A DNA stretch of 64,000 nt from Cohnella terricola (GTDB taxonomy: Bacteria > Bacillota > Bacilli > Paenibacillales > Paenibacillaceae): assembly GCF_007786475.1 (NCBI RefSeq), contig NZ_VNJJ01000019.1, positions 17,000-80,999 on the forward strand, given 5' to 3'. This document shows positions 44,733-52,988 of this stretch, piece after piece; the stretch's first letter is position 1; the number at the start of each line of letters is the position of its first letter. A model generated the notes under the pieces. That model ran no database searches. It was not told the DNA's origin and saw only the letters and a list, made by a program, of their open reading frames with translations. Position numbers and translations under genes: made by a program.

Positions 44733-44768
44733 GCTCCGATAAGGAAAACGTTGCCTGCTTGAATATCG

Positions 44769-44797
44769 TTGACAGTCCCGCATCCGCCCGGTAACAT
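44769..44797 (+). promoter_or_regulatory. Sigma-A promoter of alr
   Basis: TTGACA and TAACAT with a 17-base spacer, 39 bases before the chosen alr start. Confidence 0.75.
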
Positions 44798-44835
44798 TGA
44801 TTTATTGCAGTTTTAGCAGGGTAGGTGAGCGGTCC

Positions 44836-46017
44836 GTGGACTGTTATTACCGTCCGACCGTGGCTGAAATCTCCTTTGACGCCCTCGATCATAACATCGG
44901 AGCGTTTCGCGAACGTTTGGCGCCGGGGACCAAATTGCTGGCGTCCATCAAAGCGAACGCATATGGACATGGGGCAGTCGAGATCGCGAGAAGAGCGGCG
45001 GCAGTCGGCGTGGATTATTTAGGCGTGGCGTTTTTGGATGAGGCTTTGCAACTGAGGGCGTCGGGAGTCGAGGCTCCTGTTCTCGTGCTGGGATATACGC
45101 CGCCGGAAGGTTATCTTCCGGCTAAAGAGCAAGGCATCACTCTTACGTTATATCGGGATCAAATGCTGGATGCGGCGGAGCAACTGCCCGTCGCAGGCAA
45201 GAAACTCAAAGTACATGTCAAAATCGATTCGGGCATGGGAAGACTGGGCCTTCTTCCGGGCCGGGACGCGGAACGCTTCTTAGAACGGGTCTGCGCGATG
45301 CCCCAGATCGAAGTGGAAGGGTTGTACACCCATTTCGCGCGCGCGGACGAACATGACAAAACGTATACGACGATGCAGATCGAGAGGTTCGCTTCTGTCG
45401 CCGATTACGCGCGGCGGGCGGGTTTGCCGATCTCGATCATCCATACCGGCAACAGCGCGGCGGGAATTGATTTGCCGGAGCATACCGGGAACATGCTGCG
45501 GCTAGGCATTGGCATGTACGGCTTATATCCGAGCGATGAAGTGGACGTAGATAGCATTCCTTTGCAGCCTGTCATGTCCCTGAAGACCTCTGTCGTGCAT
45601 GTGAAGACGTTGCCCGCAGGAGAAGGCATCAGCTACGGGACGCGTTATTTTACGGAGCGGGAGGAGACGATCGGCACATTGCCGATCGGATATGCGGACG
45701 GATTCAGCCGTATTCTCAGCGGCAAAGCCGAAGCGTTAGTACGGGGACACAAAGTTCCGGTGCTCGGGACGATCTGCATGGATCAATGCATGATTCGTTT
45801 GGACGATGCGATGGCGGCCGGAGAGCCGAAAATCGAGCCGGGCGAGGAAGTCGTGCTGATCGGCCGGCAAGGAAACGCATCCATCTCCGCCGAAGAAGTC
45901 GCCGCGAAGCTGGGCACGATCCCCTATGAATTGATCTGTATGCTGGCCGCTCGCGTGCCGAGAGTGTATCGCAGCAACGGAGAGATCGTAGAGATTGCCA
46001 ATCCGCTGATCGGTTAA
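44836..46017 (+). CDS. alr: Alanine racemase
   Basis: 393 residues from GTG 44836 (AGGTGAG upstream). This start places the PLP-binding lysine at residue 39 (LLASIKANAYGHG), the number used for the Bacillus/Geobacillus enzyme, and the second catalytic base at Tyr267 (GEGISYGTRY). IDSGMGRLGL, HTGNSAAGID and GTICMDQCMIRL are further family signatures. The cytoplasmic PLP enzyme converts L-alanine to D-alanine for peptidoglycan and is also a spore-associated regulator of germination in bacilli. It has its own promoter after the ydcC terminator and lies 181 bases before mazE. Confidence 0.97.
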   Translation: MDCYYRPTVAEISFDALDHNIGAFRERLAPGTKLLASIKANAYGHGAVEIARRAAAVGVDYLGVAFLDEALQLRASGVEAPVLVLGYTPPEGYLPAKEQGITLTLYRDQMLDAAEQLPVAGKKLKVHVKIDSGMGRLGLLPGRDAERFLERVCAMPQIEVEGLYTHFARADEHDKTYTTMQIERFASVADYARRAGLPISIIHTGNSAAGIDLPEHTGNMLRLGIGMYGLYPSDEVDVDSIPLQPVMSLKTSVVHVKTLPAGEGISYGTRYFTEREETIGTLPIGYADGFSRILSGKAEALVRGHKVPVLGTICMDQCMIRLDDAMAAGEPKIEPGEEVVLIGRQGNASISAEEVAAKLGTIPYELICMLAARVPRVYRSNGEIVEIANPLIG

Positions 46018-46198
46018 TTTTGGTTTTACTTTTTGGCCGGAGGCGGAAGGAATGACGGAGCTCGATCTAGAATGATTATAGAGTGCGTGTTCTCGATGCT
46101 GCGGCGATGAAGCGCGGCCATATCGTATAATTCTTTCTCCACTCATGCATACTGGAAAATAGGGAACTTGTTGGAAAATCTTTGGGGGTGTCCGTTCG

Positions 46199-46480
46199 GT
46201 GGCCAATTTACACAATACGAAACGCATTATGATCAGCCTTCCGGATCATTTGCTGCGCGAAGTCGACTTCGTCGTCGCCAAGGAAAATACCAACCGCAGC
46301 GAGATTATTCGCCAGGCCATGAAACATTATCTGGTCGATCGCAAAAAGCGGTTGATTCGCGACGCGATGCAGCGCGGGTATTTGGAAATGGCTAAAATCA
46401 ATTTGCATATGGCTTCGGAAGCTTTTCACGCCGAAGAGGAAACGGAACATATTCTTGGTCGCCTCGTAAGCGGGGTGTAA
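46199..46480 (+). CDS. mazE: MazE/EndoAI-type ribbon-helix-helix antitoxin
   Basis: 93 residues from GTG 46199. The N-terminal ribbon-helix-helix is visible as TKRIMISLPDHLLREVDFVVAKENTNRSEIIRQAM, a sequence that binds DNA and autoregulates. The basic/acidic C-terminal tail (YLEMAKINLHMASEAFHAEEETEH) is the part that wraps the MazF toxin in the B. subtilis complex. It lies four bases before mazF and downstream of alr, as ndoAI does in B. subtilis. The conservation of this position argues for a stable chromosomal system and not a recent acquisition. Confidence 0.95.
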   Translation: MANLHNTKRIMISLPDHLLREVDFVVAKENTNRSEIIRQAMKHYLVDRKKRLIRDAMQRGYLEMAKINLHMASEAFHAEEETEHILGRLVSGV

Positions 46481-46483
46481 ACT

Positions 46484-46834
46484 TTGATTGTGAAACGCGG
46501 GGATGTTTTCTATGCGGATTTGTCGCCGGTCGTCGGTTCCGAGCAAGGCGGGGTCCGCCCCGTATTGATCATTCAGAACGATATCGGCAACCGCTTCAGT
46601 CCAACGGTTATCGTAGCGGCCATAACGGCGCAAATCCAGAAAGCGAAGCTGCCGACTCACGTAGAAATCGAAGCGAAAACCCACGGCATGGAACGGGATT
46701 CCGTCATCCTGCTCGAACAAATCCGGACGATCGACAAGCAGCGATTAACGGATAAAATCACGCATTTGGACGACGAGACGATGCACAAGGTTAACGATGC
46801 CTTGCAGATCAGCGTCGGATTGATCGATTTTTAA
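46484..46834 (+). CDS. mazF: MazF/EndoA mRNA interferase toxin
   Basis: 116 residues from TTG 46484 with GGGGTG upstream. The length and sequence (VKRGDVFYADLSPVVGSEQG, RPVLIIQNDIGNRFSPTVIV, ITHLDDETMHKVNDALQISV) match B. subtilis EndoA. The catalytic Arg25 and Thr48 known from that enzyme fall at the same numbers. It cleaves single-stranded mRNA at a short motif (UACAU in B. subtilis) and is held inactive by the antitoxin encoded just upstream. A hairpin terminator follows. The rsbR-rsbX stress genes that follow in B. subtilis are missing here. Confidence 0.96.
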   Translation: MIVKRGDVFYADLSPVVGSEQGGVRPVLIIQNDIGNRFSPTVIVAAITAQIQKAKLPTHVEIEAKTHGMERDSVILLEQIRTIDKQRLTDKITHLDDETMHKVNDALQISVGLIDF

Positions 46835-46845
46835 TAAACGAATCT

Positions 46846-46878
46846 GACAGGGACCGCGATCGCGGTTTCCTGTCTTTT
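46846..46878 (+). terminator. Terminator after mazF
   Basis: GACAGG-GA-CCGCG pairs with CGCGG-TTT-CCTGTC and is followed by TTTT. Confidence 0.8.
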
Positions 46879-46910
46879 GTACATTTACATAACAAATGGG
46901 GGAAATTGAA

Positions 46911-48146
46911 ATGGCGAATTTGAATGAACGGTTGGCCAAATATGCGGAATTGATCGTCCGGGTCGGCGTTAACGTGCAAAAGGGGCAAGAGGTATTCGTG
47001 AGCGCTTCGATCGAGATCGCCGAACTGGTCAGGCTCGTCGCCGCCAAGGCGTATGAAGCGGGAGCAGGCAACGTGCACGTGGATTGGACGGACGAAGCAT
47101 TGTCCAGGCTGAAATACGAGAAAGCAGCGGACGACGTGTTTACGCGTTTTCCGGAGTGGGAGACGGCGAAACGAAACGACTTCGTTGCCCGTAGCGCGGC
47201 CTTTATTTCGTTTTTCTCGCCGAATCCGGATTTGCTGAAAGGCATCGATCCGACCCGGATCGGCAACTATCAGAAAGCGTCCGGGCAAGGGCTTGAGGAG
47301 TTTAGGAGAGCGGTGCAGTCCGACAAGGTGAGCTGGACGGTTGTCGCCGCGTCGACGAAAGATTGGGCGGTTAAAGTATTTCCGAACAGCGGGTCGTCGG
47401 AGGAAGCCGTGGACAAGCTTTGGGGGGCGATATTCCAAGCGGTGCGTCTGGAAGCGGACGATCCGGTGAAAGCTTGGCAGGAGCACGACGCGAACCTGCA
47501 CAAGAAGAGCGACTGGCTGAACGAGCAGCGCTTCGCCAAGCTGCAATATTGCGCTCCCGGCACGGAGCTGACGGTCGGGCTGTCCGAGAAGCATATCTGG
47601 GTCGCCGCCAGCAGCGTAAACGAGAAGGGTATCACGTTTATGGCGAATATGCCGACGGAAGAAGTGTTTACCGTACCACTCAAGACGAGCGTGAATGGAT
47701 ACGTCTCCAGCACGAAGCCGCTAAGCTACGGGGGCAACTTGATCGACGGCTTTAAGCTGACGTTCGAGAACGGCCGGATCGTCGGCGTCGAAGCGGAGAA
47801 GGGGCAGGAAAACCTGCAGCAGCTCATCGATACGGACGAAGGCTCGCATTACCTCGGCGAAGTCGCGCTCGTGCCGCACGGGTCTCCGATCTCGCAATCG
47901 AACGTGTTGTTCTTGAACACGCTGTTCGACGAGAACGCCTCGAACCATCTGGCGATCGGCAGCGGGTACGCGTTTAACGTGGAAGGCGGCAAAACGATGA
48001 CGCCGGAAGAGCTTGCGGCGAGCGGCGTTAACTCGAGCGTGGCGCACGTCGACTTCATGATCGGCTCCGCCGAGATGGACATCGACGGCGTGCGCGCCGA
48101 TGGCACGATCGTGCCGGTGTTCCGCAAGGGCAACTGGGCTTTCTAA
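46911..48146 (+). CDS. M29-family aminopeptidase (AmpS/PepS-like)
   Basis: 411 residues from ATG 46911 (GGGGGAA seven bases upstream). The sequence has the N-terminal region of thermophilic-type aminopeptidases (NERLAKYAELIVRVGVNVQKGQEV) and the C-terminal metal site segments EVALVPHGSPISQSN, TLFDENASNHLAIGSGY and SSVAHVDFMIGS, whose Glu/His/Asp residues bind two metals. It removes N-terminal residues from peptides in the cytoplasm. Single gene between the mazF terminator and its own terminator. In B. subtilis this slot holds the rsb operon. Confidence 0.95.
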   Translation: MANLNERLAKYAELIVRVGVNVQKGQEVFVSASIEIAELVRLVAAKAYEAGAGNVHVDWTDEALSRLKYEKAADDVFTRFPEWETAKRNDFVARSAAFISFFSPNPDLLKGIDPTRIGNYQKASGQGLEEFRRAVQSDKVSWTVVAASTKDWAVKVFPNSGSSEEAVDKLWGAIFQAVRLEADDPVKAWQEHDANLHKKSDWLNEQRFAKLQYCAPGTELTVGLSEKHIWVAASSVNEKGITFMANMPTEEVFTVPLKTSVNGYVSSTKPLSYGGNLIDGFKLTFENGRIVGVEAEKGQENLQQLIDTDEGSHYLGEVALVPHGSPISQSNVLFLNTLFDENASNHLAIGSGYAFNVEGGKTMTPEELAASGVNSSVAHVDFMIGSAEMDIDGVRADGTIVPVFRKGNWAF

Positions 48147-48158
48147 AGTATCGATATG

Positions 48159-48194
48159 AGCCTCTCCCCGGTGTAAGCCGCGGAGGGGCTTTTT
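48159..48194 (+). terminator. Terminator after the aminopeptidase gene
   Basis: AGCCTCTCC-CGG pairs with CCG-GGAGGGGCT (one internal mismatch, one G-U) and ends in five T. Confidence 0.85.
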
Positions 48195-48246
48195 GGTGAT
48201 TGGGCATTCCGCCAAGCCCCTGCCAACATGCAATAGTACCGTCACA

Positions 48247-48430
48247 CACACTTATTAAGTGCCTCGGCTGGCGGAGTTACGGAGTGTCGAGCAAACAAAG
48301 GCCAAAAAAGTGCCTCGGCATGCAGAATTACGGAGTGTCGAGCGAACGAAGGCCAAATAAGTACCTTGAACAGACGAGTCCCCGGGACAGCGAGCAAACG
48401 AAGGCCAAAAAAAGTGCATTGGCTGGCGGG
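48247..48430. repeat. Intergenic array B: degenerate 51 bp-period repeat
   Basis: The tract AGTGCC/AGTACC/AGTGCA recurs at 48259, 48310, 48361 and 48414 (51, 51, 53 bp) with CGAGCAAACAAAGGCC-like text before it. The first copy carries a CACTT-ATT-AAGTG palindrome. It occupies most of the 397-base gap between the aminopeptidase terminator and tex. An open frame through it encodes 17-residue repeats (KCLGWRSYGVSSKQRPK-like), but nothing supports translation. Confidence 0.85.
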
Positions 48431-48543
48431 AGAGTAATCTCCGCCGAACTTCCGCCAGCTTCCTGCTCCTTTGCGAACTTGCCTAAGAGGACAAGGAACG
48501 ACATAATAAAAAAGATGCAACTGTTAACGGGAGGCACTTATCG

Positions 48544-50724
48544 ATGAGCGTTGTGAACGAGACGGAAGTACGAGCTGCGCAGGAACGTATGGTCAAACAA
48601 ATCGCAGGAGAGCTTGGCCTCGGGCTGGGTCAGGTCAGAACGGTAGCGACGTTGCTGGACGACGGGAACACGATTCCTTTTATCGCGAGATACCGCAAAG
48701 AAATGACGGGCGAGCTCGACGAGGTGCAGCTTCGTGCCATCGACGAACGCCGTACATATTTGAAAGGGCTGGAGGACCGCAAGGCCGAAGTTATTCGCCT
48801 GATCGACGAGCAAGGCAAGCTGACTCCAGAGCTGCAAGCGGCGATCGTGAAGGCAGTCAAACTCCAGGAAGTCGAAGATCTGTACCGTCCATATCGGCAA
48901 AAACGCAAAACAAGGGCAAGCGTCGCGAAGGAACGCGGTCTCGAGCCGCTCGCGACCTGGCTGCTCTCTCAGCCGAGACAAGGGGACTTGCTCGCGGAGG
49001 CTTCCAAATACGTCGACGCCGACAAGGGCGTTCACACGCCGGAGGAAGCGATTCAGGGCGCTTCGGATATCGTAGCCGAAGGTCTTGCCGACGATGCCGA
49101 TATCCGTCGCTGGGTCCGCAAGTTCACGTGGGATCAAGGCGTGCTGTTCAGCAAAGCCAAAGACGCGGAAGCGGAATCCGTGTACGAGATGTATTATCAA
49201 TATTCCGAGCCGGTCAAACGTCTGCCGCCTCACCGCGTGCTGGCGATCAACCGGGGCGAACGGGAAGAAATCCTGTCCGTAACCATCGACGCGCCCACGG
49301 ACCGGATCGTCGACGAATTGAACCGCAGAACGTTGAAGGGGCCTTCCGCTGCGCGCGATACGCTGGCCGCGGCGGCGGAAGATGCGTATAAACGCTTGAT
49401 CTCGCCTTCCATCGAGAGGGAGTTGCGCGGCGAAATGACGGAGAAGGCAGAGGAGCATGCGATCGGCATCTTCTCCGAGAACTTGCGCAATCTGCTGCTT
49501 CAAGCGCCCGTAAAGGGCCGAATCGTGCTTGGCGTCGATCCCGCCTACCGGACGGGTTGCAAGTTGGCCGTGGTGGACGACACGGGCAAGCTGCTCGAAG
49601 TGGCCGTCACCTACCCGACTCCGCCTCACAACAAGAAAGCGGAGGCGGAAGTCGTCTTCAAACGTCTGATCCAGCAGTACGGCATTCAACTGATCGTCAT
49701 CGGCAACGGCACCGGCTCGCGCGAGACGGAGCAATTCGTCGCAGGCATCATTCGCGGCATGCCGGAACGTTCGCTGCAATACTTGATCGTAAACGAGGCG
49801 GGCGCGAGCGTCTACTCCGCTTCTAAGCTGGCAGCGGAGGAATTCCCCGATCTGGACGTATCCGAGCGCAGCGCGGTGTCGATCGCCCGCCGTCTGCAAG
49901 ACCCGCTTGCGGAGCTTGTGAAAATCGAGCCGAAGGCGATCGGCGTGGGCCAATATCAGCATGACGTCTCCCAGAAAAGGCTGGACGAAAGCTTGACCGG
50001 CGTCGTCGAGTCCGCGGTTAACCATGTCGGGGTCGACGTGAATACGGCTTCTCCGTCACTGCTGTCTTACGTATCGGGGATCAATGCGACGATGGCCCGC
50101 AATATCGTCAAGCTACGCGAAGAGAAAGGCAAATTCACCGATCGCTCACAGCTTCAGAAAGTGCCTCGGCTCGGAGCGAAGACCTATGAGCAATGCGCCG
50201 GCTTTCTGAGAATCTCGGACGGAGCCAACCCACTTGACCGGACGCCGATCCATCCGGAATCGTATGAGGTCGTCGGACAGCTATTCAAGGATATGGGGCT
50301 GAAGCCTGGTGATATCGGAAGCGAGCTGCTTCAAGACAAGCTTCAGGGTATTAACGTAGATGATGTGTCCGCAAGGCTGGACGTCGGCGTTCCGACGCTG
50401 CGCGACATCGTCGACAGCTTGCAGCGCCCGGGAAGGGATCCGCGCGACGAATTGCCGCCGCCGATCTTCCATACGGACGTGCTCGATATCGAAGATTTGA
50501 AACCGGGGATGGAGCTCAAGGGGACGGTACGCAATGTTGTCGATTTCGGCGCTTTTGTCGATATTGGAATCAAGAATGACGGACTTGTGCACATTTCCCA
50601 GATCAGCAACAAATTCGTCAAGCATCCGACCGAAGTCGTCGCCGTCGGCGACACGGTCACCGTATGGGTGCTCGGCGTCGACTTGAAAAAAGGACGAGTC
50701 AGCTTGACGATGCGCGAGTCTTGA
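48544..50724 (+). CDS. tex: Tex-family transcription accessory protein with S1 RNA-binding domain
   Basis: 726 residues. Order: N-terminal Tex helical domain (IPFIARYRKEMTGELDEVQL), a YqgF/RNase-H-like domain (VLGVDPAYRTGCKLAVVDDTG, IGNGTGSRETEQFV), helix-hairpin-helix repeats (NTASPSLLSYVSGINATMARN), and a C-terminal S1 domain (GMELKGTVRNVVDFGAFVDIGIKNDGLVHIS). Tex binds nucleic acids and acts with RNA polymerase; it corresponds to B. subtilis YdcI. The ATG at 48544 has a GGGAGG site. The gene lies after array B and is closed by a strong hairpin. Its position before cmpA and sprT matches B. subtilis order. Confidence 0.97.
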   Translation: MSVVNETEVRAAQERMVKQIAGELGLGLGQVRTVATLLDDGNTIPFIARYRKEMTGELDEVQLRAIDERRTYLKGLEDRKAEVIRLIDEQGKLTPELQAAIVKAVKLQEVEDLYRPYRQKRKTRASVAKERGLEPLATWLLSQPRQGDLLAEASKYVDADKGVHTPEEAIQGASDIVAEGLADDADIRRWVRKFTWDQGVLFSKAKDAEAESVYEMYYQYSEPVKRLPPHRVLAINRGEREEILSVTIDAPTDRIVDELNRRTLKGPSAARDTLAAAAEDAYKRLISPSIERELRGEMTEKAEEHAIGIFSENLRNLLLQAPVKGRIVLGVDPAYRTGCKLAVVDDTGKLLEVAVTYPTPPHNKKAEAEVVFKRLIQQYGIQLIVIGNGTGSRETEQFVAGIIRGMPERSLQYLIVNEAGASVYSASKLAAEEFPDLDVSERSAVSIARRLQDPLAELVKIEPKAIGVGQYQHDVSQKRLDESLTGVVESAVNHVGVDVNTASPSLLSYVSGINATMARNIVKLREEKGKFTDRSQLQKVPRLGAKTYEQCAGFLRISDGANPLDRTPIHPESYEVVGQLFKDMGLKPGDIGSELLQDKLQGINVDDVSARLDVGVPTLRDIVDSLQRPGRDPRDELPPPIFHTDVLDIEDLKPGMELKGTVRNVVDFGAFVDIGIKNDGLVHISQISNKFVKHPTEVVAVGDTVTVWVLGVDLKKGRVSLTMRES

Positions 50725-50728
50725 CTCT

Positions 50729-50769
50729 AAGCAGCGACCCGGAACGCTTCCGCTTCCGGGTCGCTGCTT
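50729..50769 (+). terminator. Terminator after tex
   Basis: AAGCAGCGACCCGGAA pairs perfectly with TTCCGGGTCGCTGCTT. Confidence 0.85.
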
Positions 50770-50805
50770 GCTTGGCGGACTTTTTTCGAAAACGGTTTTT
50801 ACCCC

Positions 50806-50834
50806 TTGCCCCGGCGCAAGCTTTCCGATACAAT
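50806..50834 (+). promoter_or_regulatory. Promoter of the Rrf2-family gene
   Basis: TTGCCC and TACAAT with a 17-base spacer, 23 bases before the ATG at 50857. Confidence 0.65.
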
Positions 50835-50856
50835 TCAAGCAATTGGAGGCGATTAC

Positions 50857-51348
50857 ATGAAGCCGGAGAAATGCGTCGGATCATATCATCCCAAGTGGTT
50901 CGGATTGGCGCTTCAGGCGCTTGTCGTTCTGTCCAGAGACAGCGTGCGTATCTGTCCGAGCGCGGAGTTGGCCGTTTACCTTCAATCCGAAGCCACGTTG
51001 CTTAGAAGAATTCTCGCCATTCTCGCCAAAGGCGGTATCTTGGATACGCGCGAAGGCCGTGATGGAGGTTACCGGTTAAGGCGCGACCCGCATACGCTTA
51101 AGCTATCAGAGGTCTACACCGTTCTTCAGGTTGGCAATTTGCTTTGTTCCGGCATTCGGGACACGGCGGGAACGCATACGTTCGGGAAGGAAATGGACGG
51201 GATATTCGGCGATCTGACGGCGGAGATCGACCGTTCCGTTTTAGATACGCTTGAAAAATATACGGTGGGCCAGATTGCAGAGCGCGCGTTCGGCTGCGCG
51301 GACTTGGCAGTCGCGGCGACGCCGGATGCTGGAAAATTAGAATATTGA
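50857..51348 (+). CDS. Rrf2-family transcriptional regulator
   Basis: 163 residues from ATG 50857 (GGAGG upstream). The Rrf2 winged helix is seen as ALQALVVLSRDSVRICPSAELAVYLQSEATLLRRILAILA cut at the recognition helix, followed by the wing DTREGRDGGYRLRRDP. The three clustered cysteines used by IscR/NsrR to bind an iron-sulfur cluster are not present in the usual spacing, so it resembles YwnA/CymR-like members. A strong promoter with inverted repeats for the neighbouring nitroreductase gene begins right at its stop codon, so it probably regulates that gene in response to redox or electrophile stress. Confidence 0.88.
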   Translation: MKPEKCVGSYHPKWFGLALQALVVLSRDSVRICPSAELAVYLQSEATLLRRILAILAKGGILDTREGRDGGYRLRRDPHTLKLSEVYTVLQVGNLLCSGIRDTAGTHTFGKEMDGIFGDLTAEIDRSVLDTLEKYTVGQIAERAFGCADLAVAATPDAGKLEY

Positions 51349-51373
51349 CAATTGGTTTACTCGGTTTTATACT
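51345..51373 (+). promoter_or_regulatory. Strong sigma-A promoter of the nitroreductase gene
   Basis: TTGACA (51345) and TATACT (51368) with a 17-base spacer; near consensus. Confidence 0.85.
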
Positions 51374-51387
51374 GTGCAATATCGGAT

Positions 51388-51438
51388 ACAGTTAAATTCG
51401 AACGATTTACCCATCTTATTTTTTTTGAATTTAACTGT
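51388..51438 (+). promoter_or_regulatory. Inverted-repeat leader of the nitroreductase gene
   Basis: ACAGTTAAATTC (51388) and GAATTTAACTGT (51427) are a perfect 12-base inverted repeat 27 bases apart, and ACTGT (51371) with ACAGT (51388) forms a further repeat at the +1 region. ACTGTGC recurs near 51433 and 51507. These may be Rrf2-regulator operators or an mRNA leader structure. Confidence 0.6.
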
Positions 51439-51557
51439 GCGATAATCAACACATTTAATATCGGAAATGATAAGACGGCTGCTTTTCTACAAGTCATTTT
51501 ACAAACTGTGCACTTTTTTTCTCAGTATATAAAAACAAAAATGGAGGGAATCATCAC

Positions 51558-52208
51558 ATGTCTACCGCTCAAGCTTTGCAATCCCCAAGCTACAACGAAG
51601 TCGTTCAAGGACGCCGTTCGGTCAGAAATTACGATCCAACGTTCAAGATTTCCAAAGAAGAGATGACGGAACTGCTTCAAGAAGCGCTCCGTGCGCCGTC
51701 TTCATCCAATCTTCAGCCTTGGCGTTTTCTCGTCATCGATTCCCAGCCGCTGAAGGAAAAGCTGCTCCCAATCGCGAACAACCAGCAGCAAGTCGTCGAC
51801 GCTTCTGCCGTGATCGCGGTGCTTGGCGATTTGGAAAGCTATAAGCTGGCCGAAACGATCTACAATCGCGCATACGAAGCCGGAAATATGCCGGAAGCGA
51901 CGAAGAACGACTTTATCGCCAGAATAACCAAGATATACCCTTCGCTCCCTGCCGACGTCGCGCGCAGAATCGTCTACACCGACGGTGGACTGATTTCGAT
52001 GCAGCTCATGCTGTCGGCGAAAGCAAGGGGATATGACACAGTTCCGATGGGGGGATACGACTCCGCTAAATTCACGGAGGCATTCGGAATCGGCGAACGT
52101 TATGTTCCGATCATGCTGATCGCCGTGGGCAAAGCCGCTACAGAAGGACACCCGAGCGTGCGTCTGACCGTGGACGAAGTCGTGAGATGGAACGAATTCA
52201 CCCTGTAA
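51558..52208 (+). CDS. Nitroreductase-family FMN oxidoreductase
   Basis: 216 residues with nitroreductase signatures: VVQGRRSVRNYDPTFKISKEEM (FMN phosphate contact), LLQEALRAPSSSNLQPWRFLV, and the C-terminal GGYDSAKFTEAFGIGERYVPIMLIAVG. The protein is cytoplasmic and would reduce quinones or nitro compounds with NAD(P)H. A GGAGGG site precedes the ATG. The long 5' leader (about 175 bases from the predicted start of transcription) with inverted repeats and the adjacent Rrf2 regulator indicate inducible control. A strong terminator follows immediately. Confidence 0.93.
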   Translation: MSTAQALQSPSYNEVVQGRRSVRNYDPTFKISKEEMTELLQEALRAPSSSNLQPWRFLVIDSQPLKEKLLPIANNQQQVVDASAVIAVLGDLESYKLAETIYNRAYEAGNMPEATKNDFIARITKIYPSLPADVARRIVYTDGGLISMQLMLSAKARGYDTVPMGGYDSAKFTEAFGIGERYVPIMLIAVGKAATEGHPSVRLTVDEVVRWNEFTL

Positions 52209-52213
52209 TCATG

Positions 52214-52263
52214 AAAAAGGATCTTTCCGACAAGCCGATCGCGGCGGACGGAAGATCCTTTTT
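52214..52263. terminator. Terminator between nitroreductase gene and cmpA
   Basis: AAAAAGGATCTTTCCG pairs with CGGAAGATCCTTTTT, with an inner GCCG/CGGC stem; A-run and T-run on the two sides let it serve both convergent genes. Confidence 0.92.
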
Positions 52264-52272
52264 GCTTGTCAT

Positions 52273-52422
52273 TTAAAGGTTGAACCCAGCGGAGTCCGGG
52301 GTTTCCTTGGTCTTGTCGGGTTTGGCGCGATAATAGAACCAGCAATCGTTCAACAGACGAATTTGCCGGAGATCTTTTTTCTGAAAAGCGGACATGAGCT
52401 GATTGCATAGCCATTGCGGCAT
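52273..52422 (-). CDS. cmpA: Cortex morphogenetic protein CmpA
   Basis: 49 residues from ATG 52422 with GGAGGAGG upstream; the frame is open further but without a ribosome site. The sequence MPQWLCNQLMSAFQKKD and IRLLNDCWFYYRAK matches the small Bacillus CmpA (about 37 residues, MPxWLxxQMxxAFxxKD...QIKLLNxCWxxYR), with a short extra C-terminal tail. CmpA is made in the mother cell and, with ClpXP, controls SpoIVA quality and cortex assembly during sporulation. It sits between tex and sprT as in B. subtilis. It is easily missed because of its size. Confidence 0.92.
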   Translation of the reverse strand: MPQWLCNQLMSAFQKKDLRQIRLLNDCWFYYRAKPDKTKETPDSAGFNL

Positions 52423-52509
52423 TCGAAATCGTCCTCCTCCCCTCACATGCTGTATGGATAGCATATGGGAGTGGGCGAATGACCGTGCAGGTCCTAAAGC
52501 AATTGGCGG

Positions 52510-52866
52510 CTAGAGCATATCCTCTTCTTCGTACCATTGCTCGAGTTGGGCTTGCAAAGCACGAATTTCCGTGAGCAGCGCAATCAGCGGATACGCGCTT
52601 TCGCGGATGGAAGCGAAGGTTTTCTCCAGATCATTAATGTATTGCAGTCCGCCGATAGGCGATTGGTTCTCGTCGAGCAGATCCAGATCACGGAATTCGG
52701 CGATCGCTCTGGGCAGCTTCGGCACGTTGTCGGCAGTCAGCTTGGATAATTCTTTATGAAGGCGTAAATTCAAGGCGCTTAATTGATAAGCATGGGAAGC
52801 GGGCATCTCCACAAATTGAAGATTTCCTTGCTCCTCCTGCAAGAGAACATAAGACATTTCAGGCAT
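52510..52866 (-). CDS. Conserved hypothetical protein
   Basis: 118 residues, acidic, no signal peptide or membrane span. It begins MPEMSYVLLQEEQGNLQFVEMP and ends in a helical stretch (LIALLTEIRALQAQLEQWYEEE) that could form a coiled coil. I do not recognise a named domain. The ATG at 52866 has GAGGGGAG about 12 bases upstream; the internal ATG four codons later is an alternative. It lies between cmpA and the divergent sprT gene, and could share a promoter region with the latter. A role cannot be assigned. Confidence 0.75.
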   Translation of the reverse strand: MPEMSYVLLQEEQGNLQFVEMPASHAYQLSALNLRLHKELSKLTADNVPKLPRAIAEFRDLDLLDENQSPIGGLQYINDLEKTFASIRESAYPLIALLTEIRALQAQLEQWYEEEDML

Positions 52867-52988
52867 GCGGCATAAGTCTCCCCTCGACCATTTCTACTTG
52901 ACAGTGTAGCCCAATCCGAGTCTACAATTCAAGTAGGTCAAGCCATTGGGCACGGGATTGTTTTGGCTGATGCCGAGGAGGACGGAGA

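Noticed and set aside
48200..48547. A 115-residue open frame with 17-residue repeats before tex
   Set aside because: The repeats follow directly from the 51 bp DNA period, no ribosome site precedes it, it runs through the aminopeptidase terminator tail and into the tex start, and the opposite strand is open as well.
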